From NCBI RefSeq assembly GCF_023544865.1, contig NZ_JAMJFX010000028.1:1-32829 (forward strand): a stretch of DNA of 32,829 nucleotides, read 5' to 3'. The notes beneath the pieces were generated by a model. That model was not told where the DNA came from, made no database searches, and worked only from the letters and a program-made list of their open reading frames with translations. This DNA comes from Phaeovulum molybdatiresistens (lineage in GTDB: Bacteria; Pseudomonadota; Alphaproteobacteria; Rhodobacterales; Rhodobacteraceae). Below are positions 24,363 through 32,752 of this stretch, piece by piece. Numbering within the stretch: position 1 is the first letter of the stretch; every line of letters starts with the position of its first letter. The translations under genes were made by a program, and so were the position numbers.

Positions 24363-24974
24363 TCAGCGCGCCGAGGGGCTGTTGGCCGACGCCGTCAGGT
24401 CGATGGTGACATGGCCTTCCGCCGGGCCAAAACGCAGAAACGCCTGGCGCACGGTTTCAAACACCGCGCCCGCATCGCCCCGCAGCCGCGTGCAGAAATT
24501 CTTGGACCGCAGGAACGTGCCCGAGGATTTCAGGAAGTCGATGCAGCCATAGATCTCGTCCATGTGGCGATCCTGCCCCAGCACATAAAGCGAGAATTGC
24601 ACGTCGATTTCGACCCCCATGACCGGCGCGCGAGCAACTTCGGCCAGGGCCAGCGCCTGCCGTTCAGCCAGCGGCAAGGCCTGCGCCACCGACAGGATAT
24701 CACAGCGGCAGGCGGGCTCGTCAGGTTCGCCGGGGCAGCCGCGCGACAGGGTGACATGCATGGTCACATGCGCGGGGTCACGCGCCGTGCGGGCGAACAG
24801 ATCGCGGATCGCATCCAGCAACGGCCCCGGCGCGCCCACCATCAGGGTCGAGACATCATCCGTCTCGATCCGCAACTGGTCGCGATAGGGGGAAAGGGCC
24901 TCAAGCCCCGAGAGGATGACGCGGACGAAATCCGACGTCATGGGATAAAGCGACACCTGCGCGCCGATGAACAT
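24363..24974 (-). CDS. ykoF: YkoF-family thiamine/HMP-binding protein
   Basis: This 203-residue protein begins FIGAQVSLYPMTSDFVRVIL, typical of the YkoF family, which has two tandem ferredoxin-like ACT-type halves; the second begins at about residue 108 (GVEIDVQFSLYVLGQDRHMD) with the same strand pattern. The Bacillus subtilis homologue binds thiamine and is encoded with a thiamine/HMP transporter. Here it is the first gene behind the TPP riboswitch, and the ABC genes follow. GAGGAAA precedes the ATG, within reach of the aptamer 3' side. Confidence 0.88.
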   Translation of the reverse strand: MFIGAQVSLYPMTSDFVRVILSGLEALSPYRDQLRIETDDVSTLMVGAPGPLLDAIRDLFARTARDPAHVTMHVTLSRGCPGEPDEPACRCDILSVAQALPLAERQALALAEVARAPVMGVEIDVQFSLYVLGQDRHMDEIYGCIDFLKSSGTFLRSKNFCTRLRGDAGAVFETVRQAFLRFGPAEGHVTIDLTASANSPSAR

Positions 24975-24979
24975 GTTTT

Positions 24980-25063
24980 CCTCGCTCCGCCGGCATTACC
25001 CGGATCAGCTGTGAAGGGTTCGCGCGTCATTGCGCATCTCAGCCCCGAGCGGAGCACCCCTGG
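24980..25063 (-). promoter_or_regulatory. TPP riboswitch (THI element)
   Basis: On the minus strand, in order, are GGGGTGC (25054-25060), a GC hairpin, CTGAGA (25037-25042), ACCCTT (25014-25019), CTGATC (25003-25008), GGTAATGCCGGCG (24988-25000) and GGAGCGA (24982-24988). These are the conserved blocks of the THI aptamer in the right order and spacing. Its 3' side overlaps the ribosome site GAGG (24980-24983) of ykoF, so TPP would block translation by sequestering it. Confidence 0.95.
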
Positions 25064-25073
25064 TTATGGTGCG

Positions 25074-25102
25074 ACCATGGCGCCCCGCTGAAGGAGTGTC
25101 AA
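25074..25102 (-). promoter_or_regulatory. candidate promoter of the TPP-riboswitch operon
   Basis: A consensus TTGACA (25097-25102) lies 17 bases before CATGGT (25074-25079) on the minus strand, placing transcription start a few bases upstream of the aptamer. The -10 box is weak. Confidence 0.45.
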
Positions 25103-25702
25103 GCAGGTGCGAAGGGCCCTCCTCATGGGTCACCGACGGCTCGATACCGATGACCCAGCGGGCCATCCCACGGTTTGCCCCCGGCTGGTCAGGATCTTCG
25201 GCGGCGCGGCTGCATGCCATCACCACCAGGGTGGTCGAGATCGTGCCGCCCGGCCGTCACCTTCAGGGCCAGGGCCGGGGCATCGCCGGGATTCCCGCCC
25301 TCTTGGCTGACGAATTCCTCAATCAACCGCTCCGGTTCGCACGGGCCTCTTGCGGCTCTCGCCGATCCGGGACCGGGACGGCGGGGATGCCCTTGATGCA
25401 CAAGGGCGCGGCATCCAACTGTTTTCAAAAGAAAAATACACAGGTTTACATCTTCTGCAAAATATTGTGCAAACTGGATCCGCGATTGCAGCATGAGTGT
25501 AAGGATGCATTTCCGGACCTGACAACGAGGCAGCTAAAGTTCATTGCAGTGCAATCGAGAGTCCGACCCGTTCATCCAGCGAAGATGACCGGCAAGGAGC
25601 TCGGTAGACGACCGCTTCAACTAGGGGTCGTTTTGAACTTTCGCATTGCCGGTCACCGGCGCGACCCCCTGTCAGATTTGGATCGCGCCGGTCGTCATCA
25701 TG
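25103..25702. other. intergenic stretch with an AT-rich patch and a palindrome
   Basis: No supported gene: the frames open here on both strands lack ribosome sites and family motifs. Positions 25420-25500 are noticeably AT-rich. At 25543-25555, ATTGCA-G-TGCAAT is a perfect inverted repeat that could be an operator, although no nearby gene faces it clearly. Confidence 0.4.
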
Positions 25703-26107
25703 TCAGGCGCCGGAAAGCTTGCGGCCTTGATCGGTCGCCTGCACCGCGCGTTCGAGCTCGGAAATCGGACCTCCCTCACACAACGCGGCAAGACATTCAC
25801 CAAGGCTTTCCTCAAGCAGACAGATCTCGGCAGCGACCGAGGCTTCTGAAGCCAGAGCCGCAAAACGACCAGTTTCTTCAGGCACACATTCGCCAGACGG
25901 GCCACGGGCAAGAAGATCGTGGAGGGCAGTCAGTTCCCGCGCGAGGCGGCGGGTCATCTGTGGTACATTGATGAGATCTCCGATCAATGCCGCGGTCCGC
26001 TTTTCCGCGCGCATCCCGCCAAGAAGACGCGCGGCGCAACAGTATGCGTTCCGATGCAAGTGCATGTGTTCGACCAGGGCGTCGAACGGTTCAGACCAGT
26101 TTTTCAT
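25703..26107 (-). CDS. unknown small helical protein
   Basis: This 134-residue protein has GGGAGAAA before its ATG at 26107. It appears to be all-helical (for example MTRRLARELTALHDLLARG and EETGRFAALASEASVAAE), with several His and Cys in the N-terminal quarter (EHMHLHRNAYCCAA), which might bind metal, and two further Cys in ECLAALCEG. A helical-bundle fold is plausible but no family is recognised. It has no obvious operon partner. Confidence 0.55.
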   Translation of the reverse strand: MKNWSEPFDALVEHMHLHRNAYCCAARLLGGMRAEKRTAALIGDLINVPQMTRRLARELTALHDLLARGPSGECVPEETGRFAALASEASVAAEICLLEESLGECLAALCEGGPISELERAVQATDQGRKLSGA

Positions 26108-26958
26108 GGGGTTTCTCCCGGAAAACGACCTCGCTTTGGTCTGAGGTCAAGAAGTCCGCCCGGATCATCCCTGCCTTTTCGGCGCTTTGGTGCTGGTGGT
26201 CCCAGCGCGCGGAGAGGACCGTGACCTCGGCAAGCGCCGGTGGGCGGACGCGCGTGCAGCTGCCTCTCTTCAGCCCGGTCTTCTTCCGACCCGGCGGCTG
26301 CTGCACCGCAGCAAGCAATCGCCGGGGCGGAAGAAGCGGAGCCCCTGTTCTTCAGGAAGGTTTCGAATGATCCCCTCTGTGCCAGCCGACGGTCTGCGTG
26401 ACGTCGGTCCCGGACCGCCGCGCGACAGGGCTGTTGCCCTGGCCTCTTGCGAGCCCAAGATCGGGTGCAGAGGGTCGTCGAGCCGGATCCCCAAGCCCGG
26501 CGCGATCTCGCCATCGCCCTCAGCCACCTCGGTGAGGTAGAACAGGAACTGGGTGAGGTTGATATGGCAAGAGCGAACTTTGAAGAAATGGATCTGTATC
26601 AGGGCCAATGTCGCATCAGCCATTTTTCGCCAGATCCCCTGTCCCACCGGATTTCAACAGGTTGCGCTGCAGTTCCCTGCCTGATCGTGCCGATATCGGC
26701 CTTGTCTTCACCGGCACCTCGCTCATTCGCGGGTATGTGTTGCGCAGGCTGTTCGAGCGCTGGCTGTGACAGGTTCGGCCAAAGGTTCGAGTTTATTTCA
26801 ACCCGGGCCTTGCAATCACGGGTGCCGATGGTCACCTTGGTAGAGCAAAGCTTCTTCTTTCGACCTTCTGTTTCCTTACGGCTTCAGTTGCGACTCTGAC
26901 GACACTGGGCCGGGCCATCGCGATCATGTGGGTGGCAAATAATTGAGGAGACATCACG
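26108..26958. other. intergenic region with decayed coding traces
   Basis: Open frames here overlap one another on both strands with arginine-rich, shadow-like compositions. The only recognisable trace is the TPR-like segment described separately. A terminal frame ending in a stop at 26768 (DIGLVFTGTSLIRGYVLRRL) also looks protein-like but has no beginning. The region before cspA presumably holds its promoter and 5' leader, which I could not define. Confidence 0.45.
26447..26590 (+). pseudogene. TPR-like fragment
   Basis: The frame encodes ARRDLAIALSHLGEVEQ then ELGEVDMARANFEE, which matches the pattern of tetratricopeptide repeats (L..L..LGEV...LG....A...FE). It has about one full repeat, no ribosome site and no plausible start. 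After it the composition loses the TPR pattern. It may be what remains of a TPR protein. Confidence 0.35.
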
Positions 26959-27165
26959 ATGGCCAATGGCACCGTGAAATGGTTCAACGCCACCAAGGGT
27001 TTCGGTTTCATCGCTCCGGCGCAGGGCTCCAAGGACGTGTTCGTCCATGTGTCCGCGCTGGAACGCGCCGGGATCCGTCAGCTGGATGACGGTCAGGCTG
27101 TGACGTTCGACCTGGAAAGCGACCGCAACGGTCGGGAATCCGCGACGAACCTCGCGCTGGCCTGA
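26959..27165 (+). CDS. cspA: cold-shock protein
   Basis: This 68-residue single-domain protein has RNP1 (KGFGFI) and RNP2 (VFVHVSAL) of the cold-shock domain and the usual [11 protein letters not shown] start. Such proteins bind single-stranded RNA and DNA and act as RNA chaperones. GAGGAG lies before the ATG. A strong terminator follows, so it is transcribed alone. The name cspA is used in the family sense. Confidence 0.93.
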   Translation: MANGTVKWFNATKGFGFIAPAQGSKDVFVHVSALERAGIRQLDDGQAVTFDLESDRNGRESATNLALA

Positions 27166-27194
27166 ACGCAAGTTCAGAAGGCGTGACTATCAAG

Positions 27195-27225
27195 GCGGGG
27201 GTGACGAAAGTCACCCCCGCTTTTT
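27195..27225 (+). terminator. rho-independent terminator of the cold-shock gene
   Basis: GCGGGGGTGAC (27195-27205) and GTCACCCCCGC (27210-27220) are perfect 11-bp arms around GAAA, followed by five T residues (27221-27225). It lies 29 bases past the stop. Confidence 0.93.
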
Positions 27226-27599
27226 CATGTCGGGTTCACCCGGACGCAAGACGACAGACGCTCACCTGAACCAGAGGTGCCGGGTTAATCGGCCGCGCAG
27301 GCGGGAAACAGGTAAGAATAAAGTGGGGGTTTGGCGAGCCCTGCCATTCGTCAACTGGTCAGGCCAGATATGGCATCGCCACCATCCGCCTTCAAATGGC
27401 GCCCAAGTAGGGTAATCTTTTGATTTTGCTCCACAACAGATACTGGCAGTGTGCGCTTGTCCACGTCTTTGCTGGCGGGCGACCAGCCTGGCAACCATCT
27501 GATTGCCAATCTGAACGGGCTACGCTTTGATCCTGGCGATTGAAGGAAAAGCCGAGGCCGGTGAAGCGGCAAATTGATAAAGCAGGTGAGATAAACAGC
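27226..27599. other. intergenic stretch upstream of the GHKL gene
   Basis: No supported gene. A 78-residue and a 464-residue minus-strand frame pass through here but the latter is mostly the complement of the GHKL gene. The promoter of that gene must lie here but no convincing boxes were found. No repeats of note. Confidence 0.4.
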
Positions 27600-29480
27600 A
27601 TGGCAATTCGCTCTATCCCGGTCGATCAGCGCGTCATCGATATCGACTCGCGACGCTTTGCCTCGGTGGAAAAGGCCTTGGTCGAACTGATCACCAACAG
27701 CGACGAAAGCTATGCGCGGATGGAGCGGGCTGGCGGGCACCCGACCGGCCAGATCCAGATCGAATACGAACGGCACCGCGCCGGTGCGCTGCTGGTCCTG
27801 ACGGACCAGGCAGAGGGGATGTCGTTTGAACGTGTCTCTGCCATTCTGACCTATGGCGGAGCCCACAGTCCGCTTGCGCGCGGCGAGGGAACCGGTCGGG
27901 GCTATTTCGGGCGGGGACTGAAGCAAGCCGTTTATGGGCTTGGGCATGGTTGGATCGAGACGATCCGCGACGGAAGATATTCTCGGATCGAGCTTTTTCG
28001 AGGCGACAACGGGGGCTACCTCTATGAGGACGGAGGCGGGGACCGCGCGGCCACGCCGCACGACCATGACCGGCTTGGCATCATCGAACACGGCACCAGG
28101 GTTTCGATCGTCGTCGAGAATGCACATGCCAATATCTCGCTTTTCAGGACGCTGGTCACGGCCGTGCGCGACAACATCTATCTGCGCGACATCCTTGCGC
28201 GGCGCGAGATCGAGTTGCTGAACCTGCAGCAGCGCAAGGTGATCGAGCGGAGCGGGCGCGTGGTCTTTGAGGAACCTCCTGCCTCGGTTCTGCTCGGGCC
28301 GGATCAGCCGGGGACCTTCAGCCATGACGGTGTGGACTACGCGTTCACGATCACCCTCAAACGGGCCATCGGTGTCGAACTGACGCTGAAAGGGGACGAG
28401 CGCACGAACGGTCTGGTCGTCATTTCGGGCATGGCTGCGCTCGATTGTCAGTTGTTCGAGCATGAAAACCAGACCGGGACGGAATACCTTTTCGGCACGG
28501 TCCGTTGCCCGGCCCTGATCGCGCAGCTGGGCAAGGGAGAGGCGATCATCAGTGACGAACGGGAAGGCCTGAACCAGAGGCACCCCTTCGTGCTGGCCTT
28601 CGGTCGTGCTGTCAGCAGGATGATAGCGCCGCATGTGCTTGCCGAACAGGAAAAGCTCAAACATCTGGAGCGGGCCTCGACCTCGGATCGCACCAGCCAC
28701 ATGATCGAGAACCTGCTGCACCACATGAGCCAGGCGGCCACCCATGACCTTGGCATCGTGCTGCCCTCAGGCGCGGACACACAAGAAGCTGATCCAACAG
28801 CCGCGCTGCGCTTCAGCACACCCTTCTACTACCGCAAGGTCGGGCATCCGTTCCGGGTCTCTCTGCTGATCGACCCCGATCAGATTCCCGCCGATGCAGA
28901 GCTGACGTTCGATGGTGCGCTGCCCGAGACGCTGAGGTTCGAACCTTTGCCCGCCACTCTGTCCTTGCGGGACTTGGCCGACAAGACGCGTCTGGAATGG
29001 ACGGTTGTTGCCGATGAACCAGCACGCGGCGAGATCACGGTCCGGGCGGGCGCATACTGGGCATGGTGCGAGGTCGTGGTCGCGGAAAACGCGACCGGAC
29101 ATCCGCGCGGCGACACGGTCAAAACCGAGCGGAGACGCCGGGTTCCACGCGACCACGGGCTCGACATGTTCATGGGCTACGAATTCCGCGCTTTGCCGGG
29201 TGACAGGGCGCGGGCGATCTACGACCCGAACAAGCGCAAGATCATCATCAATACCACTGCGCCCACCGTGCAGCTTTATGTCGATGGGCGAGGGTATTTT
29301 CGTGATACGGCACGGTTGCTGCTGGCCGAGCTTTTCATGGACGTGATTTCAGACGAGCTGGCCCGCCGGATTCTGGAAAGGTCCGGCAAGTCCGGCGATG
29401 CCCAGGCGTTTCACGCAGCCAAGCAGGAGATCGTGCGCAAATACGGCAGCGACATTCACCTGTCGTTCCTGAACAGGTGA
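27600..29480 (+). CDS. GHKL-type ATPase, stand-alone, HATPase_c_3-like
   Basis: This 626-residue protein has an N-terminal Hsp90/MutL/MORC-like ATP-binding domain. The N-box is ALVELITNSDES (E29, N33, D35), motif I is DQAEGM (D69-M74, with Ala in place of the usual first Gly), and motif II is GEGTGRGYFGRGLKQA (95-110). The remaining 400 residues contain a beta-rich middle section and a C-terminal segment (RRVPRDHGLDMFMGYEFRAL then NKRKIIINT) that I do not recognise. The ATG at 27600 is preceded weakly by AGGTGAG; a TTG at 27540 would add 20 residues. No partner gene stands in the same direction. Related isolated GHKL proteins occur in repair and in phage-defence loci, but nothing here proves such a role. 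Confidence 0.8.
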   Translation: MAIRSIPVDQRVIDIDSRRFASVEKALVELITNSDESYARMERAGGHPTGQIQIEYERHRAGALLVLTDQAEGMSFERVSAILTYGGAHSPLARGEGTGRGYFGRGLKQAVYGLGHGWIETIRDGRYSRIELFRGDNGGYLYEDGGGDRAATPHDHDRLGIIEHGTRVSIVVENAHANISLFRTLVTAVRDNIYLRDILARREIELLNLQQRKVIERSGRVVFEEPPASVLLGPDQPGTFSHDGVDYAFTITLKRAIGVELTLKGDERTNGLVVISGMAALDCQLFEHENQTGTEYLFGTVRCPALIAQLGKGEAIISDEREGLNQRHPFVLAFGRAVSRMIAPHVLAEQEKLKHLERASTSDRTSHMIENLLHHMSQAATHDLGIVLPSGADTQEADPTAALRFSTPFYYRKVGHPFRVSLLIDPDQIPADAELTFDGALPETLRFEPLPATLSLRDLADKTRLEWTVVADEPARGEITVRAGAYWAWCEVVVAENATGHPRGDTVKTERRRRVPRDHGLDMFMGYEFRALPGDRARAIYDPNKRKIIINTTAPTVQLYVDGRGYFRDTARLLLAELFMDVISDELARRILERSGKSGDAQAFHAAKQEIVRKYGSDIHLSFLNR

Positions 29481-29525
29481 TCAGGCGCGGCGCCCGGATC
29501 ATGATTTCCGGGGCCTTTGGTGGTG

Positions 29526-31088
29526 TCACGATTCCGGCGCGCCCCGCCGCGCGTGCCACATGAACCAGGTTGGCACGAGGGCGAGGATGAAGATCGCAAA
29601 GACAACGATGAACCCATCCTGAAAGGCCGCGTTCGAGGCCTGAATCGTGATGGTCTGGCCCAGGAATGACGTCGCCGCCGGCAGCAACTGGTGATCCGGA
29701 ACGCCGCCATGCTGCATGAGGTCCGCGACCCCCTGCAAAAGATCCATCGTGGCGACATTGTCGGTAGTCTGGGTTGCGGCAAAGGCCTCTGCATGCAGGA
29801 TCGTGCGCCGTTCGATGAACACGCTCAGCAGATTCACCCCGAAGGCACCGCCCAATTGCCGGATGAAGTTCGAGGCACCGGAACCCTGCCCAAGCAGATG
29901 GCGCGGCAAGACGTTCAGCGACCCGGTCGAGATGGCCGGAAACACCAGGCCCAGGCCGATGCGCGACACCACGGTCCACCAGGCCAGGGTCCAGAAGGTC
30001 GTGTTGACGTCGGCGCCCGCCATCAGCCAGGACGACCCGGCAAAGATCGCCATCCCGATCGCGATCATCACTGCCGCCGGCACCCGATCCGAGAGCCTGC
30101 CCGCAATCGGGAAGACGACCAGCATTGCAAAGCCCGAAGGCATCAGCAATAACCCCGCCTGTGTCGGCGTCATTCCCTGGATCTGCTGGACGAATACCGG
30201 AAGCAGATAGGTAGAGCCAAACAGCCCTGCCCCGAGGATGAACGACACGACCGAGGCCGAAACGAAGGCGAAATTGCCGAAAATTCTGACATCGAGCATC
30301 GGCTTCGCGGTGCGCATCTCCCATGCGACGAACGCCAGCCCCGCCGCGACGGAAACCGCAAAGCCCAGCAGGATCGGGTTTGACTCCCACCCCATCCTTT
30401 GACCGTTCGACAAGGTGCTGAGCAGGGTGGCAAGAAACACCGACAGGATCGCGACCCCGGCGACGTCGAAACCCTGCCGGGGACCCGTCTCTTCACGACC
30501 GGGAAGAAACAGATTTGACAGCAGGATCGAGATCCCGGCGAAAGGCAGGCCCAGGTAGAAGACGAAGCGCCAGTCGAAGGCATCCATCAGCACGCCACCG
30601 ACCCAAGGCCCCAAGGCGGGGGCCAGAACGACCCCCACACCATAGATCCCCATGGCAGCGCCCCGCTTGTCGGGTGGGAAGACCTTGAACAACATGATCA
30701 TCGCAAGTGGCTGGACGATGCCGGCCGCCGCCCCCTGCACAACGCGGGCCAAGGTCAGGACCGTTTCATTCGGGGCCAGTCCACCAAGAACAGAGCCGAC
30801 CAGAAAGACCGCCATCGAGGCATTCATCGCCAGTCGTGCACCAAAGGCGCGTTCGGCCCAATCGGCCAGAAGCATGGTGACCGTCATGGCGGCGAGGAAC
30901 CCGGTCGAAAGCCATTGCGCCTGCACAGCGCTGATCCCGAAGGCTCCCATCACCGCCGGGATCGCCACGTTCACGATGGTCGTGGACAGAACCACCGAGA
31001 TGGTCGCGATCATGATCGTCCCGGTTGCATACCATTTATAGGCGGGGCCGTGGCGATCGAAAAAGCGATCAACCTGCGACATCGACAT
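29526..31088 (-). CDS. DHA2-type multidrug efflux MFS permease (EmrB/QacA family)
   Basis: This 520-residue protein has about 14 hydrophobic segments. ATISVVLSTTIVNVAIPAVM is the conserved TM1 segment of DHA2 proteins, QWLSTGFLAAMTVTML follows it, and GPWVGGVLMDAFDWRFVFYL contains motif C and the DWR loop. It would pump drugs or toxic compounds out using protons, working with the adjacent fusion protein and an outer-membrane channel that is not in this window. It overlaps the end of the fusion-protein gene by 20 bases. Confidence 0.92.
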   Translation of the reverse strand: MSMSQVDRFFDRHGPAYKWYATGTIMIATISVVLSTTIVNVAIPAVMGAFGISAVQAQWLSTGFLAAMTVTMLLADWAERAFGARLAMNASMAVFLVGSVLGGLAPNETVLTLARVVQGAAAGIVQPLAMIMLFKVFPPDKRGAAMGIYGVGVVLAPALGPWVGGVLMDAFDWRFVFYLGLPFAGISILLSNLFLPGREETGPRQGFDVAGVAILSVFLATLLSTLSNGQRMGWESNPILLGFAVSVAAGLAFVAWEMRTAKPMLDVRIFGNFAFVSASVVSFILGAGLFGSTYLLPVFVQQIQGMTPTQAGLLLMPSGFAMLVVFPIAGRLSDRVPAAVMIAIGMAIFAGSSWLMAGADVNTTFWTLAWWTVVSRIGLGLVFPAISTGSLNVLPRHLLGQGSGASNFIRQLGGAFGVNLLSVFIERRTILHAEAFAATQTTDNVATMDLLQGVADLMQHGGVPDHQLLPAATSFLGQTITIQASNAAFQDGFIVVFAIFILALVPTWFMWHARRGAPES

Positions 31089-32229
31089 GGACCTCGACCA
31101 TCATGCCGGGACGAAGCGCGGTCCCCTCGGCCTCGATCGACAGCCGGATCGGCAGACGTTGCGTGACCTTGGTGAAATTGCCCGACGGGTTCGGGCTCGG
31201 CAGCAAGGCAAGCTGGCTGGTGGCCACACCACCGATATTCGTCACGGCGCCGATGAATGTCTGGCCGGGGTATCCATCGACCGTGATCCGGGCTTTTGAG
31301 CCCAGACGGATCTTGGCGAGGTCGGTTTCCTTGACATTCGCGTCGATCCAGACCCGATCGGGCGCATGATACATGATCAGCCGGGTGCCTGGCGTCACAT
31401 ATTCGCCGACATCGACCGATGTCGCATCCACGATCCCGTGAAAATCGGCGGCGATCGTGCGATGCGCAAGATCGATCTGTTTCAGACTGCGTTCAACCTC
31501 AATCCCCGTGCGCTCTGCGATCATCGTGGCAATCTGCCGATCGAGGACCTCAAGCTGCGCGGTATCCGCTGTAACGCTTGCAATATTCGCCGTCGCGGCC
31601 TCGATCGCGGCGCGGGCAGCGCGTTCCTGCTGGCGCGCCGTATCCATGGCGACACGGGCGTCATCAAGATCCTGCTGGGCGGAAATGTTGCGATCGACCA
31701 ACTGACTGACCCTGTTGAAACGGCTCTGGGCATTCCCCAGCACCGCGAGGGTCGCCTCATGGTTCGCTTCGGCGGCCGAAAGGCCCGCCTGCGCCGCCTC
31801 ATGTCGGGCGCGAAGTTGGTCCTGAAGCAGTGACTTCTGGGCTTCGACCTGGGCCACCTGCGCATCCGCCGCCGCGAGCCTGGATTGCACGGCATCCAGT
31901 TGCAGCTGCGCGGTGCCCAGGTCGATGCGCGCAAGCAGGTCACCCGGGGCGACGGTGTCGCCCATCGCGACCGGCAGTTCGGTCACCCGTCCGGCCACTT
32001 CACTGGAAATCCTGACGACGGCGGCTCCGATGCGCGCATCCGTGATATGGACCTGTGAAAACAGACCCATCACCCAGGGGCCCGCCAACAGGAAAATGCC
32101 AACCATCACGCCCACGGCGGCAAGAACACGGACCTTTCGCGTCCGGCTCCGCCGCGCGGCATGTGGCGGCGCATCGGTCGCTGTGTCCGGGGGCGTCATG
32201 CCTGCCAGGTTCGGCTTGATTCCATCCAT
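31069..32229 (-). CDS. HlyD/EmrA-type membrane fusion protein
   Basis: This 386-residue protein has one N-terminal membrane helix (about residues 35-55), a first lipoyl-like half (VVRISSEVAGRVTELPVAMGDTV), a long coiled-coil hairpin (roughly 105-235, rich in Gln, Ala and Glu), then the second lipoyl half and beta-barrel (FHGIVDATSVDVGEYVTPG, WIDANVKETDLAKIRLG). It links the MFS permease to an outer-membrane channel. The ATG at 32229 has GGTGAG upstream; GTG at 32238 is the alternative. It starts 1 base after the regulator stop. Confidence 0.92.
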   Translation of the reverse strand: MDGIKPNLAGMTPPDTATDAPPHAARRSRTRKVRVLAAVGVMVGIFLLAGPWVMGLFSQVHITDARIGAAVVRISSEVAGRVTELPVAMGDTVAPGDLLARIDLGTAQLQLDAVQSRLAAADAQVAQVEAQKSLLQDQLRARHEAAQAGLSAAEANHEATLAVLGNAQSRFNRVSQLVDRNISAQQDLDDARVAMDTARQQERAARAAIEAATANIASVTADTAQLEVLDRQIATMIAERTGIEVERSLKQIDLAHRTIAADFHGIVDATSVDVGEYVTPGTRLIMYHAPDRVWIDANVKETDLAKIRLGSKARITVDGYPGQTFIGAVTNIGGVATSQLALLPSPNPSGNFTKVTQRLPIRLSIEAEGTALRPGMMVEVHVDVAG

Positions 32230-32230
32230 T

Positions 32231-32677
32231 CTACTCACCGTTCATCGTCTCCAAGCGCGCGGCAACCTGGCTCAGAACCCTGTTTGCGATCCGCAGATCC
32301 TCTTCCGAAACATCCGCCAGTAACGCGACACGGCTGTCGGCGGCGATCCGCTTCATCTCTTGTATCAGGGGGGTTGCCTGGCCTGTCAGACGCAGCGTCT
32401 TGGCCCGGCGATCCCGATGGCAAGGGCGGCGCTCCACAAGGCCGGCCTTCTCAAGTCCATCAAGCAGACGGACCAGAGTGGCCCCCTCGATCCCGAGGGT
32501 CCGCGCCAGTTCTATCTGGGTCGCCTCTTCATGGCGCGACAGTTCGAACAGAACGCTCCAGCGGGCCTGCGTCAGGTCCAGATGACGAAACCGCATGTCC
32601 AGCTGCCGCCGCCATTGGCGCGCAACGGCGCCAACGGACTGCGCAAAGACTTGCATCATGTCAGGTTCGGCCTGCAT
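32231..32677 (-). CDS. MarR-family regulator of the efflux operon
   Basis: This 148-residue winged-helix protein has the MarR pattern LDLTQARWSVLFELSRHEEATQIELARTL, recognition helix GATLVRLLDGLEKAGLV and wing RRPCHRDRRAKTLRLT. The order marR-emrA-emrB matches the MprA/EmrR arrangement, in which the regulator represses its own operon until an antimicrobial or phenolic compound binds. The ATG at 32677 is used; GTG at 32683 and 32689 are possible. The palindrome at 32702-32727 is its likely operator. Confidence 0.88.
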   Translation of the reverse strand: MQAEPDMMQVFAQSVGAVARQWRRQLDMRFRHLDLTQARWSVLFELSRHEEATQIELARTLGIEGATLVRLLDGLEKAGLVERRPCHRDRRAKTLRLTGQATPLIQEMKRIAADSRVALLADVSEEDLRIANRVLSQVAARLETMNGE

Positions 32678-32701
32678 TGGCACATCCACTCAACTGCATT
32701 G

Positions 32702-32727
32702 CTATTTATTAGCAACCTAATTAATAG
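32702..32727. promoter_or_regulatory. candidate operator of the MarR efflux regulator
   Basis: CTATTTATTAG (32702-32712) and CTAATTAATAG (32717-32727) are inverted arms with one mismatch around CAAC, in the AT-rich segment 25 bases upstream of the regulator's start. The position and the length of 26 bp fit a MarR-type operator overlapping the promoter. Confidence 0.5.
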
Positions 32728-32752
32728 TCACCTATCAACTTGGCAAGAGACA

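Noticed and set aside
25005..25494. two overlapping minus-strand frames (73 and 101 residues) that could be one frameshifted gene
   Set aside because: Part of the first lies in the promoter and riboswitch, neither has a ribosome site and no family pattern is seen.
26091..26318. 75-residue minus-strand frame overlapping the start of the 26107 gene
   Set aside because: Its end overlaps the next start as coupled genes do, but it has no ribosome site and its first half has a shadow-like composition. Evidence is too thin.
26270..26647. 125-residue minus-strand frame
   Set aside because: No ribosome site before any start and the second half reads like random GC-rich translation; the plus strand has the TPR trace in the same place.
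27351..28745. 464-residue minus-strand open frame
   Set aside because: It is almost entirely the complement of the GHKL ATPase gene, which has clear motifs on the plus strand. It has no ribosome site or family pattern.
29335..30390. 351-residue minus-strand open frame
   Set aside because: It runs in another frame of the EmrB-type gene; that gene has the membrane segments and DHA2 motifs.
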